Assembly: GCF_020102855.1 (NCBI RefSeq)
Contig: NZ_JADHZD010000008.1
Span: 1 to 64,000, forward strand
Reading direction: 5' to 3'
DNA: 64,000 nucleotides
From: Nocardioides lacusdianchii
GTDB lineage: Bacteria; Actinomycetota; Actinomycetes; Propionibacteriales; Nocardioidaceae
Below, in pieces: positions 62,721 through 64,000 of the stretch. The notes beneath the pieces were generated by a model. It saw only the letters and a program-made list of their open reading frames with translations. It did not search any database and had not been told where the DNA came from. Within the stretch, counting starts at the first letter, position 1. Every line of letters begins with the position of its first letter. The translations under genes and the position numbers were made by a program.

Positions 62721-63440
62721 GTGTCGACCGCTTCCCCGGGCCACGTCCCGTCCCTGCCCCACTCCGCCACGCTGGCGTGGTGGCTCACGGCGTGGCTGCG
62801 CGGGCACGAGCAGACCGACCACGTCCTCGACGTGCTGGCCGAGGACACCCACCTCCTCGAGGGCGGCTCGGCGCTCGACCTGCTCGCCAGGACGCGCGCA
62901 GGCGGGGCGACGTACGCCGGACTGGCACTGCCCGTCGACGGTGACCCGCTCGGCCTGGGCGGGCCGCGGGACTTCAACGCCGCTGCGCTGGAGGCCGGGC
63001 AGGCAGTCGTCGCCGGGGGCCTCGGTCTCGTGCCCGTGGAGCAGGGCGAGACGGTGCAGTGGCAGGTCTTCGAGGCCGGTCCGCGCCAGCTGCCGGACGT
63101 GGGCGAGGCCGACCGCGGGCTGCGGGAGACGCTGGTCTCGACCGCCGGCGACCTCGCCGACCTCGACGTGGCGAAGTGGCGGCCCGAGGCTGCCGACGCA
63201 CTGATGAACCTCCACCACCGCCCTGCGCTCGAGGCGCCGCTCGGCACCCCGCCACGGTGCGCGGATCTCGCCGCGCGCGGGCTGCAGGCGTGGGCGATCG
63301 TGGACCTCGCGCTCGACGACGACGGTGGCGCGCTGTCGTCCTACGAGGTGCAGCGCCGTGCCGGGCTGCTGCAGCCGTTGGGCCGGGCCGCGCGCCGTGC
63401 CGTCGTGGCTGCCTGCTCGCCCGAGGTGTGGCCGCACTAG
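62721..63440 (+). CDS. Hypothetical protein
   Basis: A 239-residue soluble protein that I do not recognise as a domain. It begins with SLPHSATLAWWLTAWLRGHEQTDHVLDVL; mid-segments (TYAGLALPVDGDPLGLGGPRDFNAAALEAGQAVV) suggest a mixed fold. No catalytic motif. It lies between the ABC ATPase gene and serB. GTG start, with TAGCCT at 62708-62713 lying 7 nt upstream. Confidence 0.7.
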   Translation: MSTASPGHVPSLPHSATLAWWLTAWLRGHEQTDHVLDVLAEDTHLLEGGSALDLLARTRAGGATYAGLALPVDGDPLGLGGPRDFNAAALEAGQAVVAGGLGLVPVEQGETVQWQVFEAGPRQLPDVGEADRGLRETLVSTAGDLADLDVAKWRPEAADALMNLHHRPALEAPLGTPPRCADLAARGLQAWAIVDLALDDDGGALSSYEVQRRAGLLQPLGRAARRAVVAACSPEVWPH

Positions 63441-63528
63441 CGACCACGCCCCGGCGCGCGTGACACGTCGGACCGATCGGCGGACTCCCCCGCGGTCCGG
63501 GCAGGTGCGCGACTAGCCTTCCCCCACC

Positions 63529-64000
63529 ATGGAAGACGAGCCGAAGACCCTCCTGGTCACCCTCACGGGCAAGGACCGGCCCGGCGTCACCTCCGCGATG
63601 TTCGCCGCGCTGGCCGCGGCCGGTGTCGAGGTCGTCGACATCGAGCAGATCGTGCTGCGTCGCCGGCTGGTGCTCGGCATCCTCGTGACCGCCCCGCGGG
63701 ACTGGAAGAAGCTCCGCGACGTCATCGTGCGCACCGCCGAGGAGCTCGACATGAGCGTCGAGGTCGAGCGGGGTGCCGGCGACAACCGCAGCCGCGCCGG
63801 CGACCGCTCGCACATCACCCTGATCGGCAACCCGCTGCGCGCCTCCGCGATGTCGGCCATCGCCGGCCGGATCGCCGACTCCGGTGCCAACATCGACAAG
63901 ATCGAGCGGATGGCGCGCTATCCCGTCACCGCGATCGAGCTGCACGTCTCCGGCGCGCCCGCCGACCGGCTCCGCCCGCTGCTCGCCGCCGAGGCGGTCA
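63529..64000 (+). CDS. serB: Phosphoserine phosphatase SerB, N-terminal part (truncated by window end)
   Basis: The visible 157 codons encode two ACT domains: TLLVTLTGKDRPGVTSAMFAAL... at residues 7-80 and HITLIGNPLRASAMSAIAGRIADSGANI at about 98-125. This is the N-terminus of the long SerB2-type phosphatase (about 400 residues) known in mycobacteria, where the ACT domains bind serine; the HAD phosphatase part lies beyond the window. The ABC ATPase two genes away matches the mycobacterial neighbourhood. TAGCCT precedes ATG by 9 nt. Confidence 0.88.
   Translation, partial: MEDEPKTLLVTLTGKDRPGVTSAMFAALAAAGVEVVDIEQIVLRRRLVLGILVTAPRDWKKLRDVIVRTAEELDMSVEVERGAGDNRSRAGDRSHITLIGNPLRASAMSAIAGRIADSGANIDKIERMARYPVTAIELHVSGAPADRLRPLLAAEAV

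Overview
ORGANISM. The window is about 70% G+C. Codons end almost always in G or C, many genes start with GTG, and many starts sit 6-8 nt behind a TANNNT -10 box, the leaderless-mRNA pattern of Actinobacteria. The gene order infC-rpmI-rplT-rRNA methyltransferase-...-pheS-pheT-argCJBDFRGH, a mycothiol-dependent isomerase-like enzyme, an ABC ATPase beside serB, and GuaB1 all point to an actinobacterium; protein style suggests Nocardioides or a relative (Nocardioidaceae). This is a chromosomal core region. I see no insertion sequence, prophage, CRISPR array or integrase.  LAYOUT. 1-291: promoter and leader of an rRNA operon reading leftward out of the window. 448-10022: a leftward ten-gene arginine block (argC, an ACT-domain gene, argJ, argB, argD, argF, argR, argG, argH, then a 3-methyladenine DNA glycosylase gene) with every junction overlapping, driven by an apparently leaderless argC promoter that overlaps a palindrome likely to be the ArgR operator. 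10110-12418: two rightward genes (mycothiol-dependent enzyme, secreted RTX-like protein) inserted between argC and pheT. 12472-23128: leftward pheS-pheT, a sensor kinase fused to a multi-spanning membrane domain plus its response regulator, an orphan PAS kinase, DUF4031, a SpoU methyltransferase and rplT-rpmI-infC, the last with an AUC start. 23432-28760: SseB-like gene, a small amino-acid/sugar enzyme cluster, hisE-hisG. 29153-33480: leftward riboflavin operon ribD-ribE-ribM-ribBA-ribH under an FMN riboswitch. 33611-47012: M20 peptidase, tRNA-Leu(GAG), PPK2, VanZ-like protein, a PolA-like polymerase, flavodoxin, a BCCT transporter, GuaB1 with a sulfotransferase, a PLP decarboxylase and a YiaA/B-like protein. 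47073-49654: two acyl-CoA dehydrogenases behind a palindromic operator. 49744-64000: peptide deformylase, two SpoU methyltransferases, a CysG-like siroheme enzyme, a PEBP-family protein, a secreted CAP protein, a three-gene ABC exporter, a SpoIIE-type phosphatase, a lipase-like hydrolase, TauE/SafE, SPFH and NfeD proteins, an ABC ATPase and the start of serB.  HOW IT WORKS TOGETHER. The arg block makes arginine from glutamate with the ArgJ acetyl cycle and carries its own repressor gene; the ACT-domain protein in the middle is a candidate amino-acid sensor. The rib operon couples riboflavin synthesis to a PnuC-type flavin transporter under FMN control. The infC block supplies translation factors; two signalling systems are lodged between it and pheST. 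Points that most deserve follow-up are the ACT protein in the arg operon, the kinase-membrane-domain fusion, the altered bL35, the altered ArgF carbamoyl-phosphate loop and the strongly context-dependent use of the Val codon GTA before Arg codons.
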